DNA of 64,000 bases, from positions 2,108,001 through 2,172,000 of the forward strand of contig JBAJFE010000004.1 of assembly GCA_037903355.1 (NCBI GenBank), given 5' to 3'. Below the pieces are notes generated by a model. That model saw nothing but the letters and a program-made list of their open reading frames with translations. It had not been told where the DNA came from and did no database searches. The DNA comes from Trichuris trichiura (Eukaryota > Nematoda > Enoplea > Trichinellida > Trichuridae). Each line of letters begins with the position of its first letter. The stretch's first letter is position 1. Below are positions 1 through 13,172 of the stretch, in pieces. Made by a program: the position numbers and the translations under genes.

Positions 1-3000
1 CATGGGAATCAACTTCCGATCACAAAGTTTCCTATCAATGGGCGTTTATGGTTGGCTTCGATAGCTTGTATTTGCGGCGCTTTCTTTCATGCTTTGTTAG
101 AAAAGAATTTATTCGATATTTGGAACGATACACGACAATGCAAACTACGCAAAAGAAAGAGAGGGAACAGACGCAACAGCACGACCCAAGGGCAGTAGCC
201 AACGCTCTTGGCAAACACTGCTCTCGCCCCACGTGGAAAAACGCCCCCGCGTTGTACTAGCCTGGTCCTTTTTTTCTGGCGGGAAGATCACGACAGTTGG
301 CTCCGGCACGATGAGTTGTCATGTAGCGTACACTGCCGACGGGCACATCCATCGCTATCGTCATGGTCACATGAACACCTCTTTATTACAATCATCCTTG
401 CCCATGTTCTATCATAAACATTAACTTGTTTTCTCAATGTCAGTAAGCCACGCGGTATCCTGATAATATCGTCAATTCATCTTAATGATGCTGAGTTATT
501 CTGACCATTGATCATATAACCGTTGGAAGCTAATGTGGGTACAGGAATGTATAAGCAATTGCATGAATGGCGTGAACTGCAGTTAGCCCAAGAGCTGTAT
601 CATTTCAAGCCAGCGTAGCTTGCTGCCCTTTAAGCTGCTGTCTCACGACATCTTTTCTTCGCATACCTTCATTGCTTTAGAATAATTTCTTGTAACACAG
701 CTAACTACCAGATTAAACAGTGTTCACAGCCACGTCACTAGGTGCTATTGATGGCTCGTTGATTAGCTTTTTGCTACGCCGCTTTCAAGCGCTGCCTTCC
801 GCATTCTGGTGCAGTTAAGTTATTCGACAATGAAATTCGCCAGATATAGTTTTATTAATCATGAAAGGCTGCTGAAATGGCAGCGGCCGAAGCAACGATT
901 CGTTATAAAATATATTTGCAGAATAACTGCAACAGCGGAGCCGTATCTTTAAAAAAAATATCTTTTTATCGTCATCGTCCTCGTCGCTACTGGCGCACGT
1001 ATGGTCTAGTACGCGCGAGGCAACAGCCAATGAGCTGGGTAACAGTTCAGCCAACTTGACGCATATCTTTTATATCATTTCATAAGTTGGCCATAAACAG
1101 TTGGTTTTCTTCTTGTCAAACTCCAAGGAACTGGAGAAAGACCTCAGCTAAAAAAAGCTGGTTGTGCATGTTGCCGTAAAATGTGGTCACTGAACGACAC
1201 TCTGTTCCTGGAGGGCTGCAAGTCGCAGTCGACGAACAGGCAGTCCAAGAAACGTAACTATATCTTCCCGCCACGCCATAGTAATGGACAATGGTTAGCA
1301 CGTGCAATGGATGCATTGGTCCCGGCATCTAAAGTAGCTTCTCATTTCTTCTTCTTCCCTTGTCACATATCATCAGCTGCCTGTTCTTCCTTGCAGTATC
1401 ATTTGAGGCAATAAGCCAGTTGTCAATAAATATCGTAGTAACAAAGTCCCATATCATCTTGCACTCCGGAGCAGAAACTGCCCGGACCGGGAAATAAGAA
1501 CGACGTACGAACAGGCCGTTCAGCGACCACAACAAGAAAGAGGACAAGTATTTACAGTACTGTCCACCGACTTTGTACCGTATTTTCTTTTATAGAACCT
1601 GCGCATCAACTTTCAATTACCAGCCTGAATCCACCGGCTTCGAACGAGACTATTGATCAGCGCTGACTTGGTGCTCTTCACAAAATGTCCTTTACTTAAA
1701 ACTATAAGCCAACGCAGAATATGCCCATCGCTAGTCTACGCTGTGAAAGCCTACATTCGATAATGTCACGTACGAAATGGAAGTATGCAATGCTTCCCCG
1801 AAAAATGCGTTTGCTGAATTAAAATGTGCTTGTGAAAACTGATAATAAAGTGTTGTCGCAGTTCAACTATAAATTACAGTTTAAACTGCTGCTGTAAAGC
1901 ATTTAAAGTACTTCATTGTTTAGCTGATAGTAACAGGCAACAAAATTACTCAACATTAAAAAAACTGCAATATGTTAAAAGACCCAAAGGTTGCTCCTTT
2001 CTCCATTAGCTAGTAATTACTGTAGCTTTAACTAAAATTAAGTTCGTCCACGTAGCTGCAGCTGCTTAAAATTAAGTTTTGTTGATCACGGTAACCGTAA
2101 AGAGCCTAAACGTAAACTTAACTCGGCAGCTATTTTAGTTTAGGCTTTTCGCTTAGTCAGTCGCTCTTATTTTATAATGCGCTGTGGAAACCAATTCGTT
2201 AAAGAAATACGCAATAACATAGTACCATTTCTGGACGCTGTTTTTTTGCCACTTAAAGCTGCAGTATTCAGCGATACACTGTGAACTTAGTTAAAGAGAT
2301 TTCCCAACAATAGTTATTCTCAGCCCTGCAAACCGTTTACTGTAACTCATGATATGCAGGTTTTTCTTACGGAAAACTTCCGTTATGCTGTACAACCTTG
2401 ACCACCAAACATTATACTCGTTCTGCTTTATTCTTCTCTAAGCCTGTGCAGAAATAAATTTTTACATGCAGGTTTAGACTTCGTTTTGCGGAACAAAATG
2501 ACCGACGCGCTACAGTATAACGCCCATAGGCTGAGCTACGTTTTCTATGCAGCTATCGTGTTCTGCCCTGGGTTTAGGAGGAAACAGGATAGCTTTTGTC
2601 CTTACCAGTGAGGGCAAAACATGGGGGCGACGTTTTTTCCAAAAGGCGGTTTTCTTTAACAGATGCGAGTGCACGAAAAGGAAGGGCGAGCGAGAAAGAC
2701 AAAATATCGCGGCGTGACGACTGTATCTACGTATGCAGTGAACGCTTGTAGCCTGTTCGAACGAACAGGTTTGATTAGCCAGCCATTTACAATACAATGA
2801 AAGCTTATTTCAGGGGAGCTATCTGTAAACGCAGAGACTTTGCTGGTTTTGCCAAAAGGCGCAGAAATGACAACAATGGATCCGCAAGTTGCGCTGCAAA
2901 AGAAAAAATTTGGCTGCGTAGCCAATTCGGCTTTCTGAATGCATTTTGGCCATTGATGGTGGGGCTCACCCGGGCAGACGCCCTGATGCGTTTGCAACAA

Positions 3001-3821
3001 AGCAGCTGCAGACGTAGGCTGCAGCATTTAGCTTAAATTTCTCTCTGCCCGAACTAATAATAAAGCATCAGACGTCAAATGCTTTACGAATACTTAAAAA
3101 GTTGTTTCCAAGGAGCCACAAAGCACAGTACTACAAATAGATTCGCAGGAACTCGCTGCAAGTCATTTCTTTGGTAATTCTTACGAACTGTTTTTCTTTG
3201 AGAAGGATAGCAGTCCATCAGTCATTAAAAAATACGGGTCATTTACATAATGCAAATTATAAATATAAGAAATCTAGCAGGCATTCTTCATAAAGACCCT
3301 ATAACTTCGAAATGCAGAAAAGTTAATGCTCCTCCTTCACGAAGTTTCACCAAATTCCGATTAAGCAAAATAGCGTAAAGCCTCAAGCGAGGCTTAAGAG
3401 CGTCAAAATACGTCGGACAATAAACTATCAGGCGTACTCACGTTTAGCGGATGATCTACGTTAGACGAAACGCCATTTAAATGAGAGAGTCACCAGTTAA
3501 AAGTTAATCAGTTGAAAGAGTTAACTTAAGTTGCATCGCTTTTTTGCTTAGCGCAATAAGCTGTAAAAATGCCACTAATTTGACGTTTTTGTACTCCTCG
3601 CAGTAAATATTTTTAACGTTGTTCTGCGCATCAAATATTCATACGGTAGTCGCAGACTGGAGACAGGAGGGCCTCGCCTGGCAGAAACGTAACGCTCGTT
3701 CAGCATCCATTGTTTGGGTGTCTGTGACTACGTTCATTGAGCAGACCCTCCAGCCCAGCAGATGTCAACATGGCGACGCGGAGACCTTAGATAAGCTAAT
3801 GCCGTAGTTGGTTCGCTCGAA
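1..3821. other. Gene-free stretch upstream of UBL3
   Basis: I recognise no gene here on either strand. Open frames are short, overlap on both strands and resemble no family I know. The last 200 bases (about 3650-3821) are richer in G, C and CpG than the rest, and probably hold the promoter and 5' UTR of UBL3. A short inverted repeat (CCTGTTCG, two bases, CGAACAGG) sits near 2753. Exons of a gene lying further left cannot be excluded. Confidence 0.5.
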
Positions 3822-6800
3822 ATGACCCGGAACATAGCAGATGATAAGGTAAGGCAGATGCTCTTATCACTTATTTTACGCGGAAATTTTATTCATAACC
3901 TCCTTTGAAAACGTAGCTGGTTTCAAAAATGTTTCAAGGCTATCAAGCGTAAAAGTTGGTAGTATGTTTAAGCTTTCTCTGCGACTTCCTTTTGCCTTGC
4001 TGCCTTTTTTCACCATAACGCTTTCCGTCCGCTATTTATAAAGCTGACATATTCCAGATGGATTGATTGGCAATGCCTCCTCTCCATTGGTAGGCGGAGA
4101 TGAGAAGTTCAATTAGCCGAGTTGTAGTTTTAATTTGCATTTCTTGTTTTGTTAAGCATAGATTTTCCCAACGCGCGTGCCGCACGTTTTGATATTATAT
4201 GGCGTCCTTTAAACCATAGTAACAACAGCGTTGTCCTTTCGCGCAGATCTACATGCCATCAATTGAAACTACCTTTTGTCCATTGGAGGTCATCAAATGA
4301 CTCGTTGTTTCAGATCAATCTGCGGTTAATCCTTGTATGCGGCAAGACGTCTGATTTCCTCTTTCCGTCCACGTACTCAGCCGCTGACGTGGCCCAGTAC
4401 GTATTTGATCACTGGCCGTCTGGTAAGCTTTCTTTTAGAAGCATTGTAAAGTCAACCGCGCGATAGCATAATCGCCCCATTTTAGAATGGGAAGACGAAC
4501 GTGTCCAATCGGCTTCGCTGTTGAAATTGATTTATCACGGTCGCTTTCTCCATGGTAACGTCACACTTGGAGGTAGGAGAAAACCGAGAGTTTCATTTTT
4601 CTAACTTTTTGCCTAAAAACCGAGAATGCCAAAGAAAAGGTCGTCAGCGTACAGTAATTTCTGTACTTCCTGTCGGTGTTGTTTTCCTTTTCAAGTTTGA
4701 AGATAAAATTTACTTTTGTCACTTTTTTTTCATAGGCACCTTAGTTCAACCTTCCCTACGGAAAAGCTGGCTTCAATGAGTTGTCCAAGTTTTTCCAAGT
4801 GACAGTATGCTTCAAATATGTACAGTGAGGAGGCTGTATGCGTTTCCTTTGTCTTTTTCCGTTTGCACAAGCTTCCTTCCCCTTAGTCTGCTAACTGGGT
4901 AGCAATGGTTATAATTGTAGTGACCTCCGGTTTGCCGGACCGGTTGTTGCTGGTAGCTCCAGTAATGGCGGGCAGAAAACGTTGCCTTGGCCGTGTTTGC
5001 CATGTACACAATGCCTGGCAGATGTTCTCCTATGTTGGCTAAAAATAAGAAAGGCTTCAGTTGGGAAGCGCTCAGAAAATTGTGTCGCTTAGTTTGGTTA
5101 TCATCGTCGGTAACCCTCATCTGGTTGCGCATCGTTTTTTTTCCAAATTTGAACATTCCAAACTAGACTCTCTAAAAGGTTATGTCAGCTCGGAAAAGGA
5201 ATTTCACTTTTCCAACTTCACGAGCCTTTGAAAAAACTTGCCTTCGTCCTTTTCTTTGTTCTCTCAACGTCCTAGCTAGCAGAAGACGCCCTTGTCTTTG
5301 CGGCTCAATTTTTGAAAGCAGCCCATTTGTTATTACATTGTTTGTGATGACATTACGAGGCAAACGGAGCACTCCAGTCTTTGCTGTAGTTTTTGTTTCA
5401 ACTTTACTATGGAAATGTAGGAGAGAAAATGGGGACGCCAATAGCTCGCGTCGTCCTAATGAAAAAGCGTTGGCATTTTTGTGTCCATTAACTCATTCCA
5501 ACTATCCCGCCAAAGTGTCACCGCCTGGCAAGGAATGCACGTTTCAACTGCGACTGCTTGTGGGCGTATTGTCGCGCGCAAATTTTTGCCGACTCGCAGT
5601 TGCAATCGAATTTGCCAGTTTCTCCTTTTGCTTTTTCCCTTTTTTTGCGTTGTACAAAGTCGATTGGTCTCTTTCTGCCTTGGAAACGTTGTCAGCTGAT
5701 GGCGGTTTTTCACAGTTCCCTTTACGTCATCACGCGGCGATGAACTTCAAGAATCGTTGGCCGAGATGCGAAAAATTGCAGCTAACGTCAATTGGCCGTT
5801 CCCCGGTGACGATAGGTCGAACGACAATTTCAGTTGCCCACAATGGTTTGACCAATTAGCCTACGGGCTCTCCAGGGAGACTATTTGTCTCAAAATCAAT
5901 AGGATTTTCCTTAAAAAGGCAAGAAGTAGTTTTGCTTAACGTCCTCTGCCTCTATCTTGTCTACCGCCGTAAACAGATGTCCTAAAGCAGGACACTTTGG
6001 CCACGCCACTTTTCGTTCAATGCCGCCTCGGCTGAATAGAATATGATGTCAATTCATTCGCCCACCGAATATTTCCTGCGACCATTTTCAAAAATGCAAC
6101 CTTAATCCCCCGGAAATGACGCCTATTGATTGCCGGTTGCGTTTTAAAGCTGGGCTTATGAGCTATGAAGCTTATTTGCAAAGTGAAGCCATTAAGTGCT
6201 CAATGGTAGCCTTAAAGGCTTAGTCGCTCAGCTGCCGACGTTTTCACTTTATTGCATGAAATTTTGATAGCTCTCCAAAAGTCAACATTGTTCGCTTTGT
6301 CTAGAGCGCGCCACTTTGCCGCCTTCGTTCATTTTTAATTTAGCACTATGCAAAATAAAGTTCGGCGCAACCGGCTTACCTCTAGGGCGGAATCGTGCTT
6401 TGTAAGCCTAAGCCTTTGTGCTAAGCCTCACCTGAATCCAGACAGTATGGCGCCACCTTTGTTCGGCATCATTTTCCCTATTGGCCAAATACATTTTTCA
6501 AAACAGCGAAATGCGTAGTTGAAGTTTGAATTTAAATTTCTATTTTAGACATTGTAGGTTACTCGTTTGGAAAAGTTGCTTAACGGGCTCTTCTTACGGT
6601 CGAGCTATTCGAGTTACGCAACATGTTGACGTCACAAAGTTGGGAATTTGATTAGCGTGTTTTTTGTTTTCCACTTTTTGCTCCGCTGACAAAATGCGGA
6701 TAGGCTTCGCCATTTTTTTCGTGTCACCGCTCGGCGTAGCGGCACGCGGAAATTGCGAGGCAACAAAAGCGCGCGGCAAGTGACGCGTGTTCGAATTTTG

Positions 6801-8396
6801 AACTTGTTAACCGCTCGACTCTCACAAAGGTTGTTGTCAACTTCAAGGCGGGCAGCAATTTGTAAAGTTGCGTTGTAATTCGCTTGGTCGATTGCCGAAA
6901 ATGTTTACGTGTGAATTCAACGTTTGTGGTCGAATTTAGAATAGCTTTGGAATAGTTTTTAAAAGTGCCTTGTCGCGGGCGCCAGAGGTTTCTACGCTTT
7001 CGAGAAGTCGAAAGAAATTGCTCGACGTTTCGCTTATGTCCAACTTCTTCCCGAGCGCCATTCCAGCAGCTGCTTTGACATTGTAAATTATTGGCTTAGG
7101 AAAGCTCGTGCCAGCTTTCCACTCCGTAAAGGTAATATGAAGGAAGTTAGTACTAACGTGAGCTTTACGTTCAGCTCAGCATTGTTGTTGTTCTTTCCCG
7201 CTTCGATGAGCAATTGTTCTTTAAGCCAACGTCTTCCGCGTCTGAGTTTTGCCGCGGCATTTAGCTTGTAGAGTTCAAATTTTAAAAATGCAAAGCGTTC
7301 GCTTCAACCGAATGCCCAACAACAATTGTAAATGAGATAACAACAGTTAAGTTGGTCATTCGAAATGCACCGTCACAGTCGGGTAATTATCTTGCCAATT
7401 GTTGACATGATGATGAACATACTCAGAGAAGCGTGTTATTGTTTATTCCGTCCAGCCGAGACGGCGGGCGGACCGGCTGACGGTGAGCAAACATAAAATC
7501 GTAATCAGCGTCGACGACGAGCGCTAGAAACGCACTTTGCTCAAAAGTTGCGATCGAATTGCGTAGGTCCCCATTTTTTGAGGAAATTTTCAGACTGAAC
7601 TACGTTGCTTACAAAAGTGCCGCCCGCGCGTTAGCGTGGCAATTTTAAGTTAACTGCCTGTGGAAATGCTTGTTTTTTTTACCGCCCATTTGGGCAGCCG
7701 ATGTCTACTTCACGCGACAGTAAGCTGCAGTGGTAGTTTGAACTTGAAAATGATTTTCAATTTGAAAAGTTGTTGCAGTAAAATCGGTAGCGCATTTCGC
7801 GAGACTTTGTTAGCGGTAATTGTAAGCAGCCGAAAAATTTTTCCCCATTTTTCATTTTTGGTGTTTTGTAAAAGTTAAATAACTTTTCCTAGTACGTTTT
7901 GCCCTTTGCCGATGCGTACGTTTAGAAACTGATGGCCATTGTGCGTCGATTAACAAGATAAGAGTTGAGCTTCGTGCAGCGACGAACAGTTATTTTCTTT
8001 GGTTTTTTTCTCTGGGAAAGCTTCGAGGAAAGATTTTGTTGAAAAACTCCTTTAGGGCGCGTGATGAAATTGAATTCATCATGCTTGGAGGAATGGCGTA
8101 CTTTTTTTTGTTGAGCAACTCTGACTATGGTAGTTAACGTGCAGTGAAGCTTTGTTCCTTTCTATCTGTGCCTATTGATTGATGTTCGCAGTTGTGTTAC
8201 TTTCAGCGTTGACACTCCCGTTGGGAAAAACCACTGTGATGCATTTGGTAGCTAGAAAATCCTTGCCGGAGCCAAGCTCGCAAGGTAAGCGTGGTAGATG
8301 CCGAAAAAATTCGTTCATTTAACGTGTTGAATATATGCAGATAATTTGAAAAAGTCAAAGTCAAGACTATGCTGCAATTGCTGCTCGGTTATGTGA
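3822..8396 (+). CDS. UBL3: Ubiquitin-like protein 3 (membrane-anchored Ub-fold protein)
   Basis: Five exons: 3822-3848, 4314-4422, 4486-4572, 8207-8284 and 8341-8396. Phases agree and give 118 residues, close to the 117 of vertebrate UBL3. Seen in the sequence: the N-terminus MTRNIADDK runs into INLRLILVCGK, then DHWPSEWEDERV, LIYHGRFLHGNVTLG and LPLGKTTVMHLVAR, the signature order of this family. The C-terminus is Cys-rich and ends CSVM, a CaaX prenylation box, with further Cys just before it that could be acylated. In the family the lipidated protein sits on plasma and vesicle membranes and is linked to sorting of proteins into small extracellular vesicles. Intron 4 (4573-8206, 3,634 nt) is far longer than the other introns and I recognise no gene in it. 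The exons are so short that a simple ORF scan misses the gene. Confidence 0.93.
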
Positions 8397-10214
8397 GACT
8401 GTAATTTTGGTTCTGTGCCTTTGCGAACCTGCTAATGCTTTATAACTTTATCGTGGGAAATGGGAGAAGCTCTATTCCGTGAAACGGACTGGTGGTCGTC
8501 GTTGTCGTCGTCAATGCGCAAGCAAACTCACTTTTCAACATCCCTGTTCATCGAGCGTTCAACAGTCATCGTCCCTGTCAGCTTTGCTGCTTTTCTGCAA
8601 TGCGCGTTAAAATGCCAAATTTATTAGCTCTGTGATCAATGTGTAGATAAGAACATCCTTTTTTGCCAACACTGTAATCAGGTGGTACAGGCAAAGCTGC
8701 CCATTTTCATTGATGTTTCGCGCTGATGATTTTCTCTGTCTCTCTCTTTCCGAACCTTTGCTTTGATGATACCTTCTCAACCGTAGAGCGTCTCTCCTTG
8801 TCATTGCCTAACTTCTGGCCAACATATTGTCAAGCGTTTTACCTGAACTTTGCGCCTGACAATGAAATGTGCATTTTTCTTTTCGAGTAAAAATTTTAAC
8901 TCGTATCAAATTCTTTTCTGTTGACAAATAGTGAAATAATTTCAAGAAATTTTTATTACCGACTTGTGGTCGATACCAACGCTATATTGCTGCAGATTAG
9001 ACGAGCGTAAATATGTGTTTATAGGACTGCGCTGTATAGAGATGTAGGAGATGAAGTGAAATTATTTGTTGTACCAATATGTCGAGCAATGCCGCGTTTT
9101 TGTAGGCTTGATTTCGTACTAAATGCCTTAATGACAAAATTCCTATTTGTCGCGTGTTAGAGAGAAGTATAAGCTTCAAAGTATACCTGGTGACAAAGGG
9201 AACCTTTTCCAGTAAGTTATACTCAAAGAGCGTGCAGAAGATTTTTCTAAGAGTTATACAGCGCTCATTAAATACGGTTAACATATTTGAAATATTTGTT
9301 AACTTGAGGCCATTCGTTTTATGTCGGATGCAGAAAATAAAAATGTGAGCAGAATTTGCAGAGTTGAGAAAGCGACAAAATAATTTTTCGACGTGTGGCT
9401 GTTGCTTAATTTAAATCGGAAATGAAAAATGGAAAAATAAAAAAAAAGAATATTTCTACGTTGTTATTGCAAAATCATCGCTTATAAAATGAAGTAACTT
9501 TAAGCACCGTGCATAGAATCAAGTATTCATGGAATGTTCGAAGAAAATCGTCTCATTTTTTGTAATGAACCTGAAAATCATTCTGCGAAATTCTCACTAC
9601 GAAGAACTTCACTTTCGAAAAGTACAAGCGCAGTTGTTATTAATTTCATTACAGGTTGCTCCTGTTTGCTAGCTCAAATTCTTTGCCATCATACGAGTCG
9701 GTAAAACGTAGCAATGAAATGTACAGAATTTTTAAAAAAAATACTTCAACATTTTGTGTTCCGTTTTTTTAAGAAAATCAAAACGGCTCAACTGTATAAT
9801 TTATACCGCGTTTTATAAAAACTGAAGGAAAGTCTTCTTTTCAGTTACGCCATGCGAAAATAGTTGTTGAGCCCTACGGTTTAGAAAAACGCAAAATAAG
9901 ACTCTGGTTACTTTACTGAGTGTCACAGTGTTTTTAAGGTCGCTCAGAATTTTAGTCAGCGGTAGTTCTACTTTTTATGGGAGAATTCGTTCGTTTGAAC
10001 TTGCACATCTAATTACAGTACGGTTTGAGTTGGAATACGTGGTTGAAATGCAAAATAAGCGGACAGAGTTTTCGATTGATGATTTTCATCAGCCGTAAAA
10101 AGATTTCACGCAAACAAAGTTGGGATGCAGTAGTTTTAGGACCTGCTAATACTCCGTTCATGGAATTCAACGGGTAATAGCGATCGTTTGCCTTATTCGC
10201 CCATCGAGGAAGCA
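8397..10214. other. Intergenic region between UBL3 and ETFB
   Basis: AT-rich spacer of about 1.8 kb, presumably holding the UBL3 3' UTR and the ETFB promoter. No coding exon, RNA gene or repeat family is recognised. Open frames on both strands are short and low in complexity. Confidence 0.5.
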
Positions 10215-11802
10215 ATGTCTCTTCGCGTGCTAGTTGCGGTTAAGCGGGTCATCGACTATGCCGTCAAGGTATGCATATTTTTAGGAGATGGAATGTTTTT
10301 GTGGAAAATTCGTTTTAGGTCCGCGTGAAACCGGACAAGACCGGAGTCATCACCGAAGGGGTCAAACATTCCATGAATCCGTTTGACGAAATAGCCATTG
10401 AAGAAGCGCTTCGTCTCAAGGAGAAGCAGATTGCAGCCGAAGTCCTGGCTGTCTCGTGTGGACCAACTGCATCACAGGTTTAGTATTTTCGAAAGTTTAA
10501 ATAATTTCATGCACCGCAACCCTTGGTTTTTCGCTTTTGAAGAAAGGAAAAGTAGATGTTCGCTAAATGCTTAATAGTTATACAAAGCAAAGCATACGGT
10601 CGTTGCCTATTTCCTGTTCTTTAGTACTTTCGTACAAGTTGAGCTGACGTCTGTTTAACCACTGTTCCGCAATGGAATGAAGCGTCATAAAAGTTCTATT
10701 TAGGAAGTTCTGCGTCATGCGCTCGCGCTCGGAGCCGATAAGGCAATACATGTTGAAGTTGAACCAAAGCAGTATGAAATAATGGAACCCTTGCACGTTG
10801 CCAAAGCTTTAAGGTAGGAGGTGTAATAGCTGGTGTTCTTAACCTCACACAACGTTTTAAGTCGTATCGTGGCTGATGAGAAAATTGATCTTGTTATTCT
10901 TGGCAAACAGGTAAATAGTACTTCTTTGAACTAGCAACCGCAGTTTAAAAGCCAAATAAGCTTTGATCTGACAGCTAGGAAAGGAGTTGTTAAGTCTGGA
11001 GGTTTTTTTGTATTATATACTGATGAATGATTTGCCTGACTACACAAGAATACCCACCATTAGCGCGGGCTACGTTATTTTACTACTTATCTTTTGTACA
11101 GGCTATTGATGATGATAGCAATCAAACCGGGCAGATGTTGGCTGCATTATTGGACTGGCCTCAGGTAAGATGCGGCGGACGTACGAATCAGCCTTGGAAT
11201 ACATAGGAACAATATGTAGGCTCTGTTTGCTTCCAAGCTAGAATTAGATGGTGCCGGCTGGTTCAAGGTCAATCGGGAAGTTGATTCCGGGGTTGAAGTG
11301 ATGAGAGTCAAGTTACCCGCCATAGTAACTACCGACCTTCGATTGAACGAGCCAAGATACGCGACCTTACCCAATATCATGGTAAAATCGGCGTAATACT
11401 TACGCATTAAGCGTCGTTTCTGGGTTTTAATTTTGTTTACAGTATGCTAAGAGTTTTCAGGTTCACAAAAAAGTTTTCAAATCTGTTATAATCAGCGGCG
11501 GTTCCTCCGCTTTCTTTCCTAGCGTAGAATGTAATCAAGACGAATGCTATAACAGAGGAATGCTATAATTTTTTTTAAAAAAATACCTTTATTAAGTAGC
11601 AGTTAACGCTCAGGTTCTTATTCGTTAGAAATCAAAGAAAAAGCCTCTATTGAAAAAAGCCATTTCGGAACTTGGTGTCAATCTTCAGCCGCATCAAGCA
11701 ATTATGGAAGTTAACGAACCGCGGAAGCGTGAAATGGGCGAACTAGTTGGTTCCGTAGACGAACTAATGTCGAAGCTTCAAAAAGCTGGCGTATTACCAT
11801 AA
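10215..11802 (+). CDS. ETFB: Electron transfer flavoprotein subunit beta
   Basis: Seven exons: 10215-10268, 10319-10477, 10704-10813, 10862-10910, 11102-11164, 11220-11381 and 11629-11802. They encode 256 residues; human ETFB has 255. The start [20 protein letters not shown] is the typical N-terminus. Other marks are [20 protein letters not shown], the nucleotide-binding segment [16 protein letters not shown], and [18 protein letters not shown], which matches the recognition loop whose lysines are methylated in mammals. With ETFA it passes electrons from matrix acyl-CoA dehydrogenases to ETF-ubiquinone oxidoreductase; the beta subunit also binds a structural AMP. Intron 6 (247 nt) contains a decoy acceptor at about 11441, but only the acceptor at 11628 keeps the conserved KSKKK frame. 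SSR2 follows on the same strand after 374 nt. Confidence 0.96.
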
Positions 11803-12176
11803 ACTTGTTAAGAGTTGATCGCGGTTGTTTGCTTTGGTTTTCCTCATCGCTCACATCGTAAGCAGAGAACGTTAGCTGTTCAGTATTATACTGTCTCGAT
11901 CGGCGTCTGTAGTTTTCAAAGAAAGTAGGAACTATTGCGTATACATCCTACGAAACAAAGCCTGTCGTAATTCAAAATTTGTGCCCTAACTGCTACGCTC
12001 AATAATTTAAGTTATTTTTGAATAATGTTTTTCCACTGCAATTAAAGCGCGGAAGTAAACGTTTAGATAAAGTGTCGTTTGACCTATCCTTTTTCGTGCT
12101 GTACGACTTCATGTGACGTGCCTTTACCATTTGGCGTAAGATTAACTTTCGTACTTACCACGTTATTTCGTAGGAA

Positions 12177-12817
12177 ATGGCTCAAGTTTTATTGTCATTT
12201 GCCGCTTTGTTCTTGCTTTGTTATTACGGTAGCGTTGCCGATGCTCAGGAGCTAAGGAATGCGAAAATTTTGGCGGCAAAAAATTTGCTGAGCAGTTACG
12301 CTGTCGAAGGGAAGGAATTGGTCATATCGTACAGTTTATATAATATTGGCGACAAAGCCGCAGTGGATGTCGAACTAAAAGACGACAATTTTGTGGAATC
12401 GCAGTTTCGACTCGTCCGGGGTTCCTCAAACGCTCGATGGAGTCGAATTCCAGGCAGCGCGAATGTATCCCACGTTTTAGTTGTTGTACCTTTGGAGTAC
12501 GGAAGTATTAACTACACTGCAGCCAAGATTACGTACAGACCTAATGAAGAAAGCGCCGTTAGGAAACTCGGTTACACAACGTCTCGCGGCGTCGACAACG
12601 TATACGCGCTAAAGTACGGCTTGGTTTGCCTATCTTTTTTTGAAATTGTTATTTCAGAGATTATCATCGGCAATTCGAACAACACTACATTGAATGGCTT
12701 ATTTTTTTCCTTATGATTTGCCCATCTTTGGCAGCGCCAGCGATCTTGTGGCTCCGAAGTAAGAAGAAGTTCAGCGTACCGCACGTTCAAAAAGGGTCGA
12801 AATCCAAAGCCACCTAA
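12177..12817 (+). CDS. SSR2: Translocon-associated protein subunit beta (TRAP-beta)
   Basis: Two exons, 12177-12613 and 12658-12817, with a 44-nt intron (donor GTACGG); 198 residues. The protein opens with a signal peptide (MAQVLLSFAALFLLCYYGSV, then ADA). A lumenal domain follows with KNLLSSYAVEGKELVISYSLYNIG split over two stretches and possible N-glycosylation sites NVS and NYT. One membrane span (WLIFFLMICPSLAAPAILWL) and a basic cytosolic tail end it, as in the family. It is part of the four-subunit TRAP complex beside Sec61 at the ER membrane. The splice site is fixed by homology: joining ALK to DYHRQFEQHYIEW lines up with the vertebrate sequence, while reading on runs into unrelated codons. 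An AG lies four bases before the ATG, so an upstream 5' UTR intron or trans-splice acceptor is possible. Confidence 0.93.
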
Positions 12818-13172
12818 GCGAACGGTTCTTACCGCTCTTGGTTGTTCTGGTTTAATTTTTGATGGTTTTCTTTATAAATCATGTATAACATTTGTTCTTT
12901 GAATCGCAGCCTTAAAATCTTGCAAGTATTAAATGTTTAATGTTATTTCAATAGCTCAAACCTGCATATTTTAAAATCGTACTGTAGTTGTGCTATTATG
13001 TTTCAGCTCCTGATTTTCGCGTCGAATTATTATTAATCCAGTTGAATGTACATCGTCGTATTTCGTCTGAATAGGAAGATCTCAAAAATTGCTTTATTCC
13101 CTTGCCTGTAACAATACTTATGAGGCAGTGAGCGAAGAGAGTAACTTTATCGTTGGCTAATAGAATTTATGT
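12818..13172. other. Convergent 3' spacer between SSR2 and the LIM gene
   Basis: The 355-nt gap between two genes facing each other. It must hold both 3' UTRs. I see no ORF or repeat worth naming. Confidence 0.5.

Noticed and set aside
2656..3027. 123-codon minus-strand frame
   Set aside because: No domain, no splice support, opposite strand also open; composition gives no coding impression.
4812..5156. 114-codon minus-strand frame in UBL3 intron 4
   Set aside because: No family resemblance and no partner exon. Also tested nearby 4741-4800 as a UBL3 exon (LPYGK-like) but the phase does not fit; the exon at 8207 does.
5182..5859. 225-codon plus-strand open frame, the longest unassigned frame in the left part
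   Set aside because: It lies wholly inside UBL3 intron 4, has no recognisable domain, and is overlapped by open frames in other phases and on the other strand, so chance is more likely.
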